From Alphaproteobacteria bacterium (GTDB taxonomy: Bacteria > Pseudomonadota > Alphaproteobacteria > Bin95), in the NCBI GenBank assembly GCA_022822125.1, contig JAJECF010000124.1, positions 1 through 40,996 of the forward strand: 40,996 bases of DNA, read 5' to 3'. A program made the position numbers and the translations under genes. Positions 18,028 to 25,964 of the stretch are shown in pieces; position 1 is the first letter of the stretch, and every line of letters starts with the position of its first letter. The notes below the pieces were generated by a model. That model was not told where the DNA came from, did not search any database, and worked only from the letters and a program-made list of their open reading frames with translations.

Positions 18028-18837
18028 CTACAGGCCGGAGAGGTCGAAGTCGGCGATGACGGGGGCGTGGTCGGACGGGCGCTCCCAGCCGCGGGCATCG
18101 CGCAGCACCTCGGCCCCGGCAAGCGCGCCCGAGAGCGCCGGCGTCGCCCAGATATGGTCGAGCCGCCGCCCGCGGTCGGAGGCGGACCAGTCGCGCGCCC
18201 GGTAGCTCCACCAACTGTAGAGCTTCTGCTCCGGCGGGATGAAATGGCGGACGACATCGATCCAGTCATGCGAGTCCTGCGCGCCCGCCAGATGCTCCAC
18301 CTCGACGGGCGTGTGGCTCACCACCTTGAGGAGCTGGCGGTGCGACCAGACATCGGTTTCGAGCGGCGCGATATTCAGGTCGCCCACCATCACCCGGCGC
18401 GCGCCGTCCTCCCGCCGGTCCCGCCACCAGCCGGTCATCTCCCGCAGGAACTGCAGTTTGTGGGCGAATTTGTCGTTGATCTCCGGGTCGGGCTCGTCGC
18501 CGCCGGCCGGGATGTAGAAGTTATGGATTTCGACGCCGGCCACGGTGGCGAAGGCATGGCGCCCGTCGGCCCGCCCGCACCAGTCGCGCGTGCCGCCCTC
18601 ATCGATGGGCAGGCGCGAGAAAATGGCGACGCCGTGATAGCCCTTGATGCCGTAGAGCACCGAATGGCGGTAGCCGAGCGCATGGAACGGCTCGACGGGG
18701 AAATGGCGGCTCTCGACCTTGACCTCCTGAAGGCAGAGCACGTCCGGGGCGCGCTCCACCGCCAGGCGCTCGATGCCGCCTATACGCAGCCGGACCGAGT
18801 TCACGTTCCAGCTTGCGATCCGGAGCCGGTCAGCCAT
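18028..18837 (-). CDS. xthA: Exodeoxyribonuclease III
   Basis: AP endonuclease and 3'-5' exonuclease of base excision repair. The 269-residue product has the EEP-fold motifs in order: RIASWNVNSVRLR, DVLCLQEVKVE (metal-binding Glu), YGIKGYHGVAIFSR, NFYIPAGGDEPD, VMVGDLNIAPLETDVW (catalytic Asp/Asn), SWWSYRARDW with RGRRLDHIWAT, and the final SDHAPVIADFDL (catalytic His). Its start overlaps the end of the upstream reductase gene by eight bases, so it is the last gene of the pnt operon here. Confidence 0.96.
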   Translation of the reverse strand: MADRLRIASWNVNSVRLRIGGIERLAVERAPDVLCLQEVKVESRHFPVEPFHALGYRHSVLYGIKGYHGVAIFSRLPIDEGGTRDWCGRADGRHAFATVAGVEIHNFYIPAGGDEPDPEINDKFAHKLQFLREMTGWWRDRREDGARRVMVGDLNIAPLETDVWSHRQLLKVVSHTPVEVEHLAGAQDSHDWIDVVRHFIPPEQKLYSWWSYRARDWSASDRGRRLDHIWATPALSGALAGAEVLRDARGWERPSDHAPVIADFDLSGL

Positions 18838-19855
18838 TGAGCGCGGCCTTCTCGGCTTCCGTATAGAAAGCGTCGGCGTGGATGTCCTCGGGGCGCATGT
18901 CCCGGATCTCCAGCATTTCGGTCGCGGCCTCGACCATCACCGGCGGCCCGGCGAGATAGGCCTTGCAGCCGTCGAGATCGTCGAAATCCGCCGCCACGGC
19001 CTCATGCACGAAGCCCGTGCGCCGGTCCGTTTCGCCTTCGGGGTCCGAGAGCACGACCTGTACGCGGAGCCGCTCATGCGCCGCCGCGAGCCGCGCGAAC
19101 TCCTCCTCCAGATAGACGTCGCGCTCGCCGCGCACGCCGAAATAGAGGAACATCGGCTGCGGCATGTCCTTTTCGAGCGCGGTCTCCAGAATCGCCTTGA
19201 CGGGCGCCAGGCCCGAGCCGCCGGCGATGGCGAGGATCGGCCCGCGATGCGCCTCGCGCAGATAGGCGGCGCCATAGGGCCCCTCGACCGCAACCCTGTC
19301 GCCCTCGGATATCTCGTCCCGGACGAAATTAGACACCTCGCCGTCGTCCATGGCCCGGATATGGAATTCGAGCATGCCGCCGCCGGGCTTCGACGCCATG
19401 GAGTAGTCGCGCGCCGGGCGCCCGGCGAAGCGGAGCGAGGCATACTGGCCGGCGGTATAGGCGAACTCGACGTCCTCCGGCACGGCGAGACGGAGCCGCA
19501 GGATGTCGTGCGTCATTTCCATGCGTTCGGCCACCACCGCCTCGAAGCGGCGCAGCGGATGAGCGACCATCTCCTCGTCGTCGTTCAGCCACGCGACTTC
19601 GAGGTTCTCCTGCGGGTGCGAGCGGCAGGCGAGCACGAAGCCGCTCTCCTTTTCCTCGTCCGTCAGCGCGAAATCGGAATAGGGCTCCATCTCCACGCTG
19701 CCCGCATAGAGGCGGCTCTTGCAGGCTCCGCAATTGCCCGAGCGGCAACCGTGCGGATAGGGCACGCCCTGCTCCAGCGCCGCCTCCAGCAGCGTCTGGT
19801 CGTCGTCCACCTCGACCGACTCGCCCCACTGGGCGATCTTCACGATGCGTGTCAT
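18830..19855 (-). CDS. 2Fe-2S/FAD/NAD(P)H oxidoreductase (oxygenase-reductase type)
   Basis: Electron-transfer protein passing electrons from NAD(P)H through FAD to a plant-type 2Fe-2S cluster. ATG at 19855 gives 341 residues beginning MTRIVKIAQWGESVEVDDDQ. Cluster ligands are Cys37, 42, 45 and 77 (HGCRSGNCGACKSRL...LACRSHP). The FAD motif is ARDYSMASKPGG and the pyridine nucleotide motif AIAGGSGLAPVKAILE; the C-terminus has YLAGPPVMVEA. The layout matches reductases of phenol hydroxylase-like oxygenases and AscD/CDP-6-deoxyhexulose reductase. No oxygenase lies nearby; it sits 14 bases after pntB and overlaps xthA, so its partner is unknown. Confidence 0.9.
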   Translation of the reverse strand: MTRIVKIAQWGESVEVDDDQTLLEAALEQGVPYPHGCRSGNCGACKSRLYAGSVEMEPYSDFALTDEEKESGFVLACRSHPQENLEVAWLNDDEEMVAHPLRRFEAVVAERMEMTHDILRLRLAVPEDVEFAYTAGQYASLRFAGRPARDYSMASKPGGGMLEFHIRAMDDGEVSNFVRDEISEGDRVAVEGPYGAAYLREAHRGPILAIAGGSGLAPVKAILETALEKDMPQPMFLYFGVRGERDVYLEEEFARLAAAHERLRVQVVLSDPEGETDRRTGFVHEAVAADFDDLDGCKAYLAGPPVMVEAATEMLEIRDMRPEDIHADAFYTEAEKAALNG

Positions 19856-19869
19856 GGATTGCGCGCCCT

Positions 19870-21261
19870 CTATTCCAGGGACCTGATGATGCCTTCGCAC
19901 ATCGCCTTGGCGTCGCCGAACAGCATCATGGTGTTCTCGTTGAAGAACAGCGGATTATCGACGCCGGCATAGCCGCTCGCCATCGACCGCTTGACGAACA
20001 TGACCATCCGCGCCCGGTCCACCTCCAGTACCGGCATGCCGTAGATGGGGCTGGAGGGGTCGTTGCGCGCGGAGGGGTTGGTGATGTCATTGGCGCCGAT
20101 CACGAAGGCGATGTCGGTGGAGGGGAAGTCGCGGTTGATGGCCTCCATCTCGACCACCTTGTCATAAGGGACATTGGCCTCGGCCAGCAGCACGTTCATA
20201 TGCCCCGGCATCCGCCCCGCCACCGGGTGGATGGCAAAGCGCACGCGCACGCCCTCCTCCTCCAGCAGATCGACCATCTCGCGCAGCGCATGCTGAGCCT
20301 GGGCCACCGCCATGCCGTAGCCGGGCACCACCACCACGGAGCCGGCATTGCGCAGCATGAAGGCGGCGTCGTCGGCATTGCCCGCCTTCACCGGCCCCCG
20401 GTCGGCGGCGTCGCCCGTCGGCCCTTCGGTCTCGCCGCCGAAGCCGCCCAGCAGCACATGGACCAGCGAGCGATTCATGCCCTTGCACATGATGTAGGAG
20501 AGAATCGCCCCGGACGCACCGACCAGCGCCCCGGTGATAATCATCAGCGGGTTGTCGAGCGTGAAGCCGATGCCGCAGGAGGCCCAGCCGGAGGCCGAGT
20601 TCAGCACCGAGATCACGACCGGCATGTCCGCCCCGCCTATGGGGATGACCACCAGCACGCCCCAGACCAGCGCCGCCAGCGCCAGCGCCCAGAAGAGCCC
20701 GGCCGTGCCCCAGCCGGCGAAGGCGAGCGCCGCCATCAGCACGATCAGCCCGACAAAGGCGTTCACCGCGCGCTGGCCGGTAAAGGTGATGGGCGCGCTC
20801 TGCATCAGCCCGTGCAGCTTGGCGAAGGCGACGACCGAGCCGGTGAAAGTGACGGCGCCGATGGCGGTCGAGGCCATGATCTCCACCAGGCTGTGGGTGG
20901 CGAGCCCGCCTTCCAGCGGAATGCCGTAGAGGCTCGGGCTCTCCAGCGCGGCGGCGGCGATCAGCACGGCGGCGAGACCGACCAGGCTGTTGAAGATGGC
21001 GACGAGCTGCGGCAGGTCGGTGATCTTGACCCGGAGCGCGATGACCGTGCCGATGGCGCCGCCGACGACGATGCCGCCCAGCACCAGCTCGAATGTGACG
21101 ATTTGCGGGCGGAGCAGGGTCGCGCCGATGGCGATGGCCATGCCGGCTATGGCGATGCGGTTCCCCTGCCGCGCGGTCTCCGGCGAGGCGAGGCCGCGAA
21201 TGCCGAGGATGAAACAGACGGCCGCCACGAGATAGGCGAAGGATGCGATCGAGGCCTCCAT
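19870..21261 (-). CDS. pntB: NAD(P) transhydrogenase subunit beta
   Basis: Membrane and NADP(H)-binding part of proton-translocating transhydrogenase, which reduces NADP+ with NADH using the proton gradient. ATG at 21261 gives 463 residues. The N-terminal half holds about nine hydrophobic segments, with RVKITDLPQLVAIFNSLVGL and GKLHGL-type loop AFAKLHGLMQSAPITFTGQ. The C-terminal dIII domain has VVVVPGYGMAVAQAQHALRE, FAIHPVAGRMPGHMNVLLAE, VIGANDITNPSARNDPSSPI and a terminal MLFGDAKAM. It follows pntAB after four bases. Confidence 0.97.
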   Translation of the reverse strand: MEASIASFAYLVAAVCFILGIRGLASPETARQGNRIAIAGMAIAIGATLLRPQIVTFELVLGGIVVGGAIGTVIALRVKITDLPQLVAIFNSLVGLAAVLIAAAALESPSLYGIPLEGGLATHSLVEIMASTAIGAVTFTGSVVAFAKLHGLMQSAPITFTGQRAVNAFVGLIVLMAALAFAGWGTAGLFWALALAALVWGVLVVIPIGGADMPVVISVLNSASGWASCGIGFTLDNPLMIITGALVGASGAILSYIMCKGMNRSLVHVLLGGFGGETEGPTGDAADRGPVKAGNADDAAFMLRNAGSVVVVPGYGMAVAQAQHALREMVDLLEEEGVRVRFAIHPVAGRMPGHMNVLLAEANVPYDKVVEMEAINRDFPSTDIAFVIGANDITNPSARNDPSSPIYGMPVLEVDRARMVMFVKRSMASGYAGVDNPLFFNENTMMLFGDAKAMCEGIIRSLE

Positions 21262-21265
21262 CCCC

Positions 21266-21682
21266 TCAGCCGTCCTTCTTGCGGTACATCTGGAGCATTC
21301 TCTGGGTGATGATGAACCCGCCGAAGATGTTGACCGAGGCCAGCACCACGGCAACGAAACCCAGTAGCTTGGAGACGCCGAAAATGGCGGGCCCGGCGGC
21401 GATCATCGCCCCCAGCACGACCACGCCCGAAATCGCGTTGGCGACCGACATGAGCGGCGCGTGCAGCGCCGGGGTCACCTTCCAGACCACGTAGTAGCCG
21501 ACGAAGCAGGCGAGCGCGAAGACGGTGAGGCCGAACAGCACCGGGTCGGTTGCGGGCGCATCCGCCTGGGCCGCCCGGTGGGCGAGATCGGCCGCCTCCG
21601 CCGCCAGGCGCTGCGCCTCGTCCGCAAGCTGGCCGGCGCGGTCCGCAATGGCCACCGCGTCGCGGTTCAGGGGGTCAGCCAT
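21266..21682 (-). CDS. pntAB: NAD(P) transhydrogenase subunit alpha, membrane part
   Basis: Supplies the membrane helices that in E. coli are fused to the C-terminus of PntA. The 138-residue product has an Ala-rich, probably helical N-terminus of about 45 residues, then the hydrophobic segments [40 protein letters not shown] and [20 protein letters not shown], ending [12 protein letters not shown], the family signature. The split pntAA/pntAB form is the usual one in Alphaproteobacteria. Its start overlaps the pntAA stop by eight bases. Confidence 0.95.
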   Translation of the reverse strand: MADPLNRDAVAIADRAGQLADEAQRLAAEAADLAHRAAQADAPATDPVLFGLTVFALACFVGYYVVWKVTPALHAPLMSVANAISGVVVLGAMIAAGPAIFGVSKLLGFVAVVLASVNIFGGFIITQRMLQMYRKKDG

Positions 21683-22772
21683 CGGGGGTGTCCTTCGGGT
21701 TCAGCGCCGTCGCGGAGACAATGGGGTCGTTGTAGTCCGGCGCGAGCGCGCCCCGCTCCCCGTCCACCAGGAGCTCCGTGAACGCGATCAGATTGCGCGC
21801 ATAGAGAGCGCTTGCATCCTGCGCCACGCGGGAAGGCAGGTCGCTGTCGCCGACGATGAGCACGCCCGCCTCCTCGACGATCCGGTCGGCGCGGCTCAGC
21901 TCGCAATTGCCGCCCTGGGCGACGGCGAGATCGACCACCACCGAGCCCGGCGGCATGGCGCGCACCGCCTCTGCCGAAAGGAGGCACGGCGCGGGCCGGC
22001 CGGGAATCAACGCGGTCGTGATGACGATGTTCGTGCGCGCGAGCGTCTCCGCCAGCTTGTCGGCCTGCTCGCGCCTGTAGTCCTCGCCCATCTCGCGGGC
22101 GTAGCCGCCCTCGTCCTCGGCCAGGCTCGGCTGCTTGTGGTCCACCTCGACGAAGCTCGCGCCCAGGCTCTCGACCTGCTCGCGCGCGGCCGGGCGCACA
22201 TCCATCGCCGAGACGACCGCGCCGAGGCGCCGCGCCGTCGCGATCGCCTGGAGGCCCGCCACGCCCGCGCCCAGCACCAGCACCCTTGCGGGCGCGATGG
22301 TGCCGGCGGCCGTCACCATCATCGGGAACGCGCGGCCGAACAGTTCCGCGGCGCGGATCACCGCTGCATAGCCGGCGAGATTGGACTGGCTGGAAAGCGC
22401 GTCCATGGCCTGTGCGCGGGTGATGCGCGGCATGAGCTCCATGGCGAAGGCCTCGACGCCGGCGCCGGCGAGCGCGCCCGGCCGGTCGTCATCGCCGAAG
22501 GGCGCGAGCAGGCCCGCCAGCATCGCGCCGCGCTTCAACCGCCCGACCGCCGGCATCTGCACCGCAAGCGCGAGGTCCGCCGCTTCCAGCGCCTCCGGGT
22601 CGATCGCCGCGCCGGCCTCTTCATAGGCGGCGTCCATGTAGCCGGCGGCCGCGCCGGCGCCGGGCTCCACGCGGACCTCGAAGCCCATGGCCAGCAGCCG
22701 CTTCACGCTGTCGGGCGTGGCGGCGACGCGGCGCTCTCGCGGCGCGGTTTCCTTCGGTATTCCTGCAAGCAT
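21675..22772 (-). CDS. pntAA: NAD(P) transhydrogenase subunit alpha, NAD-binding part
   Basis: Soluble NAD(H)-binding dI domain, related to alanine dehydrogenase. ATG at 22772 gives [20 protein letters not shown], 365 residues, with GGAGAGG about five bases before it on the minus strand. [37 protein letters not shown], the Rossmann motif [20 protein letters not shown] followed by [15 protein letters not shown], and [19 protein letters not shown] are family signatures. First gene of a five-gene minus-strand operon (pntAA-pntAB-pntB-reductase-xthA). No convincing promoter was found in the 90 bases upstream. Confidence 0.96.
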   Translation of the reverse strand: MLAGIPKETAPRERRVAATPDSVKRLLAMGFEVRVEPGAGAAAGYMDAAYEEAGAAIDPEALEAADLALAVQMPAVGRLKRGAMLAGLLAPFGDDDRPGALAGAGVEAFAMELMPRITRAQAMDALSSQSNLAGYAAVIRAAELFGRAFPMMVTAAGTIAPARVLVLGAGVAGLQAIATARRLGAVVSAMDVRPAAREQVESLGASFVEVDHKQPSLAEDEGGYAREMGEDYRREQADKLAETLARTNIVITTALIPGRPAPCLLSAEAVRAMPPGSVVVDLAVAQGGNCELSRADRIVEEAGVLIVGDSDLPSRVAQDASALYARNLIAFTELLVDGERGALAPDYNDPIVSATALNPKDTPDG

Positions 22773-22863
22773 GCCACCTCTCCGAGGCAGCAGGTTGTTG
22801 CATTGCACAACGGATTTGGCAAGCGCACCCATTGTCGCTACGGTGGCTGTTCGGAGAGGGTCA

Positions 22864-23175
22864 TTGCTTGCCTGTCGTCTCTTAGCCCTGCTGTTCGCCT
22901 GCGTCGCAATGGCCGCGCTCGGCGGCGACATCTGGCAGGCCGTCGCCGAAGGCGGCTGGCGGCCGCAGGCGCTGGGGCAGGTGTGGTTCTCGCTGGACAG
23001 CGGCAGCCTCAACCTCGTGCAGGCTGTCATCCAGCGCTATCTGCATCCCTGGCTCTGGGACCCGGCTTTCGTGCAAGTGCTGCTGTGGCCGGCCTGGGTC
23101 GTTCCGGGCGCGCTCGCGATCGTCCTGTTCCTGCTGTGCCGGCGCCGGAGGCAGGCGGCAGGACTGTCCGGCTGA
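22864..23175 (+). CDS. Small membrane protein of unknown function
   Basis: No function recognised. A TTG at 22864 is the best start because GGAGAGG (22853-22859) lies four bases before it; the frame is open further upstream, but that part runs antisense over pntAA. The 103-residue product has a hydrophobic segment near residues 2-20 (LLACRLLALLFACVAMAALG), an amphipathic middle with QVWFSLDSGSLNLVQAVIQR and YLHPWLWDPAFVQVLLWPAW, a second membrane segment (WVVPGALAIVLFLL) and a basic end (CRRRRQ). This middle motif feels familiar from small alphaproteobacterial proteins. It is transcribed divergently from pntAA. Confidence 0.7.
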   Translation: MLACRLLALLFACVAMAALGGDIWQAVAEGGWRPQALGQVWFSLDSGSLNLVQAVIQRYLHPWLWDPAFVQVLLWPAWVVPGALAIVLFLLCRRRRQAAGLSG

Positions 23176-23207
23176 TACCGGGGCGGGCGATTCCTTCGGG
23201 CGGTATC
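23174..23207. terminator. Inverted repeat between converging genes
   Basis: GATACCG (23174-23180) pairs with CGGTATC (23201-23207) across a 20-base G+C-rich loop. It lies exactly between the end of the small membrane protein gene (plus) and the end of the M20 peptidase gene (minus), so it could terminate in both directions. There is no T-run, so support is positional. Confidence 0.35.
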
Positions 23208-23215
23208 CCCCGACC

Positions 23216-24334
23216 CTAGTTCAATGTCTGGAAGAGCCGCCGCAGCAGCATTGTGCGGGGAACCAGCGAGGAGACATAGAGATGCTCCTCCAGCGTGTGC
23301 GCGCCGGCCCCGTCCACCCCCAGCCCGTCCAGCGTCGGCGCGATCGATGCTGTGAAATTGCCGTCGCTGCCGCCCCCGGTGAAGGTCTCGCCCAGCTCGA
23401 AGCCGAGCTCGGAGGCCAGTTCGCGCGCATGTTCGTAGAGCGAGGCGATCGCGTTCGATTTCCGGTAAGGAGGCCGGTTCATGCCCCCGCTGACGGTCAA
23501 TTCGACTGCAGGGTTATAGGGCCTGATTCCCTGCACCCTCGCTACTGCGGCCGCGCCGTCTTCCGGCCGGGTCATGCGGATATCCAACTCCGCCGTGCAG
23601 TATTCCGGCACGACATTGACGCCCGTGCCGCCGGAGAGCAGCCCGACATTGACGGTCACGCCGGTTTCGTAATCCGTCATCGCCTCAAGATCGACAATCT
23701 GCCGGGCCATCTCCAGCACCGCGCTCTCGCCGTCCCGGTGCGACACGCCGGAATGCGCGGGCTTGCCGCGCGCCACGATCTTCATCCGCGCCGCGCCCTT
23801 CCGGCCGGTCACGCAGCAGCCGCCGTCACGCGCGGGCTCCGTCACCAGCACATATTTCGCTTGCTCCGCCGCCGCGACGATATGGGGTTGCGAGGTGGGC
23901 GAGCCGACCTCCTCCTCCGACACCACCAGAAAGCGGACCGGCAGCGGCGTCTGCTCCCCCGCTTCGGCAAGGGAACGGATCGCCGACAGCGCGATCCACA
24001 CGCCGCCTTTCATGTCGTAAATGCCGGGCCCATAGGCCCTGTCGCCCTCGGTGCGCAGCGGGTTGGCGGCCAGCGTCCCGGCGGGATGCACCGTGTCGAG
24101 ATGGCAGAGCACGAGGATGCCCGGCCCGTCGCCGCCCCAGGGCGCGCGCGCCGCCAGATGGTCCCCGAAGCCGTCGCGGCCGGGAATCGTCTCGGTGACC
24201 AGCCCGGCAGCGCGGAAATCCGCCTCGGCCGTCGCCATCATCCGGGCGACACCGTCACGGTCGTCCGTCTTGCTCTCGATGGCGGCCCAGCGGTTGATGC
24301 CGGCGAGCAGGTCTTCGGTGTCCGGGATGGTCAT
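23216..24334 (-). CDS. M20-family metallopeptidase (carboxypeptidase G2-like)
   Basis: Zinc-dependent aminoacyl hydrolase of the glutamate carboxypeptidase/ArgE branch. ATG at 24334 gives 372 residues. The metal ligands are visible: His78 and Asp80 in LVLCHLDTVHPAG, GPGIYDMKGGVWIAL (bridging Asp), VSEEEVGSPTS (catalytic Glu-Glu), and a C-terminal His in GAGAHTLEEHLYV. The lid/dimer domain shows KPAHSGVSHRDGESAVLEMA and NVGLLSGGTGVNVVPEYC. No signal peptide, so probably cytoplasmic. It is divergent from the following hydrolase gene. Specific substrate cannot be read. Confidence 0.9.
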   Translation of the reverse strand: MTIPDTEDLLAGINRWAAIESKTDDRDGVARMMATAEADFRAAGLVTETIPGRDGFGDHLAARAPWGGDGPGILVLCHLDTVHPAGTLAANPLRTEGDRAYGPGIYDMKGGVWIALSAIRSLAEAGEQTPLPVRFLVVSEEEVGSPTSQPHIVAAAEQAKYVLVTEPARDGGCCVTGRKGAARMKIVARGKPAHSGVSHRDGESAVLEMARQIVDLEAMTDYETGVTVNVGLLSGGTGVNVVPEYCTAELDIRMTRPEDGAAAVARVQGIRPYNPAVELTVSGGMNRPPYRKSNAIASLYEHARELASELGFELGETFTGGGSDGNFTASIAPTLDGLGVDGAGAHTLEEHLYVSSLVPRTMLLRRLFQTLN

Positions 24335-24483
24335 CGGGGTTCGGGCTCCTGCCGGTCCGGTTGCCGGCCAAGCATATTCGCGTGCCCCCGCGCCGCAAGC
24401 GCAAGGGTGGCGCGCCGCCATCCGGCTTCCCCGGCCGCCCGGGCTGTGCGACAAATCCCCGGCGCTGCAAGGAGAAGACAAGC

Positions 24484-25233
24484 ATGCCGTTTTACGAGAA
24501 GGGCGACGTCCGTATCCATTATCGGGAGGCCGGCAGCGGCTTTCCGCTACTGGTCACCCCGGGCGGCGGCCTCAACTCCCGCATGAGCAACTGGCCGACT
24601 GCGGTCATCGACGCGATGGACGCCTTCAAGGACGATTTCCGTTGCATCACGATGGACCAGCGCAACGCCAATGGCGGCGAGAGCACAGGACCGCTCGCTG
24701 CGGACGATCCGTGGGGCGCCTTCGCCGACGACCAGCTCGGGCTGATGGACCATCTCGGCATCCGCGAATTCGCCTATATTGGCTATTGCATCGGCGGCTG
24801 TTTCGCCGGAACGCTTCTCGACCGGGCCCCCGAGCGCATCGCCGCCGCGGTGTTCTGCCAGACGGTGGGGCACCGTCCGGAAGATCCCGATGTCATGTAC
24901 CGGTCCGGCCGGGACGGGTGGGCGCCAGAACTGCTCGCCGGGCGGCCCGACCTCACGCAGGACGCGGTCGACCGCTATCTGCACAATCTGTACCGGACGA
25001 ATCCGGACTTTCTCTACAGCGTGTCGCGGGATGTCATCCGCAACTGCCGGACGCCGATTCTCGTGCTGCCGGACGACACGCCGTCCCACCCGCACCAGAC
25101 CTCGGTCGATGTCGCCTCGCTGGCGCCGAACGCCGAGATCACGGTCTTCCCGTGGACGTCTCCGCCCGAGCTGAAGCAGCGCACGATCGAGCGCGTGCGC
25201 CAGTTCATCCGCAAGCACGGCGCCGCGCCGTAA
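24484..25233 (+). CDS. Alpha/beta hydrolase with Cys nucleophile elbow
   Basis: Alpha/beta-hydrolase fold. ATG 24484, with AAGGAG at 24469-24474, gives a 249-residue product. Seen are the oxyanion strand FPLLVTPGGGLNSRMSNWP, FRCITMDQRNANGGES and the nucleophile elbow AYIGYCIGGCFAGTLL at residues 97-112, where Cys102 stands in the position usually held by Ser (G-Y-C-I-G). Cys at this place is known in dienelactone hydrolase. A possible acid residue lies in LVLPDDTPSHPHQTS. The stop is two bases from the end of the opposing GST gene. Substrate unknown. Confidence 0.85.
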   Translation: MPFYEKGDVRIHYREAGSGFPLLVTPGGGLNSRMSNWPTAVIDAMDAFKDDFRCITMDQRNANGGESTGPLAADDPWGAFADDQLGLMDHLGIREFAYIGYCIGGCFAGTLLDRAPERIAAAVFCQTVGHRPEDPDVMYRSGRDGWAPELLAGRPDLTQDAVDRYLHNLYRTNPDFLYSVSRDVIRNCRTPILVLPDDTPSHPHQTSVDVASLAPNAEITVFPWTSPPELKQRTIERVRQFIRKHGAAP

Positions 25234-25235
25234 GG

Positions 25236-25868
25236 TCAGCCCTTCAGCCGCTTGCCCGTTTCCGCATCGGCATTCACGGTTGCCGTGTAGGAGGGCAACG
25301 CCGTCACCCTGTCGAAATAGGCCTGAACCGCCGCGGGCAGCGTTTCGCTGACCATGCGGCGGTAGCCGTGCATGGTGTAGCAGATGCTCAGATCCGCGGC
25401 GCTCACCGCCTCGCCGAGCAGATAGGGCCGTCCGGACAGCGCCGCATCGAGCGCTCCGACGCAGGCTGTCGCCCGGCTCTTCATCTCCGCCACCACGGCA
25501 TCGAGCTCCGGGTCGAATTCGCGCCGGTGATTGACGATCTCGCCCAGCGGCCGGGCGAAGGTCGCCTCCGCGAACCAGCTCCATTGCAGGTAATGCGCGT
25601 AGCCGGGGTCGTCCCTGGCCGGCTGCAGCCGGCCGTCGCCATAACGGTCCAGGATGTAGTGCATCATGGCGCAGGACTCGAACATGACCATATCGCCGTC
25701 GGCCATGACCGGCACCTTGCCGACCGGGTTGAGCGCCCGCCATTCCGGCGTGGCGCGATAGTCGGCGGCGAAGTTCACCGGCACGATCTCGTAGGGCACG
25801 GACAGTTCCTCGCATAGCCAGATGACGCGGAAACCGCGGGTCTGCGGGGAATGATAGATTTTCAGCAT
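25236..25868 (-). CDS. Glutathione S-transferase family protein
   Basis: Two-domain GST: thioredoxin-like N-terminus and helical C-terminus. ATG at 25868 gives 210 residues beginning MLKIYHSPQTRGFRVIWLCE. ALNPVGKVPVMADGDMVMFE contains the cis-Pro loop and the Glu-Ser-like glutathione contact (FESCAMMHYILDRYG). The C-terminal N-capping box is GEAVSAADLSICYTMHGY. It is divergent from a dioxygenase gene across 96 bases that contain a perfect inverted repeat. Role could be detoxification or isomerisation; not decided. Confidence 0.92.
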   Translation of the reverse strand: MLKIYHSPQTRGFRVIWLCEELSVPYEIVPVNFAADYRATPEWRALNPVGKVPVMADGDMVMFESCAMMHYILDRYGDGRLQPARDDPGYAHYLQWSWFAEATFARPLGEIVNHRREFDPELDAVVAEMKSRATACVGALDAALSGRPYLLGEAVSAADLSICYTMHGYRRMVSETLPAAVQAYFDRVTALPSYTATVNADAETGKRLKG

Positions 25869-25889
25869 GGTGGCGCGCCTCCGGTCTCT

Positions 25890-25922
25890 TGCATTTGTAT
25901 TGCGCATAGTATGACAAATGCA
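25890..25922. promoter_or_regulatory. Nine-base inverted repeat, candidate operator
   Basis: TGCATTTGT (25890-25898) and ACAAATGCA (25914-25922) are perfect inverted copies separated by 15 bases. They lie 22 bases upstream of the GST start and 42 bases before the dioxygenase start, in an intergenic region that is A+T-richer than its surroundings. A dimeric regulator serving both genes would fit. No regulator gene is adjacent. Confidence 0.45.
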
Positions 25923-25964
25923 CCGCCGTTGGACTGAAGCCTTTCAAACCGGAGAGAGACCGAC

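Noticed and set aside
19849..21309. Open plus-strand frame antisense to pntB
   Set aside because: His/Asp/Gly-rich shadow of a certain transhydrogenase gene.
22795..22810. TTGTTGCATTGCACAA as an operator upstream of pntAA
   Set aside because: Only the outer four bases pair; the inner bases do not, so it is not a convincing dyad.
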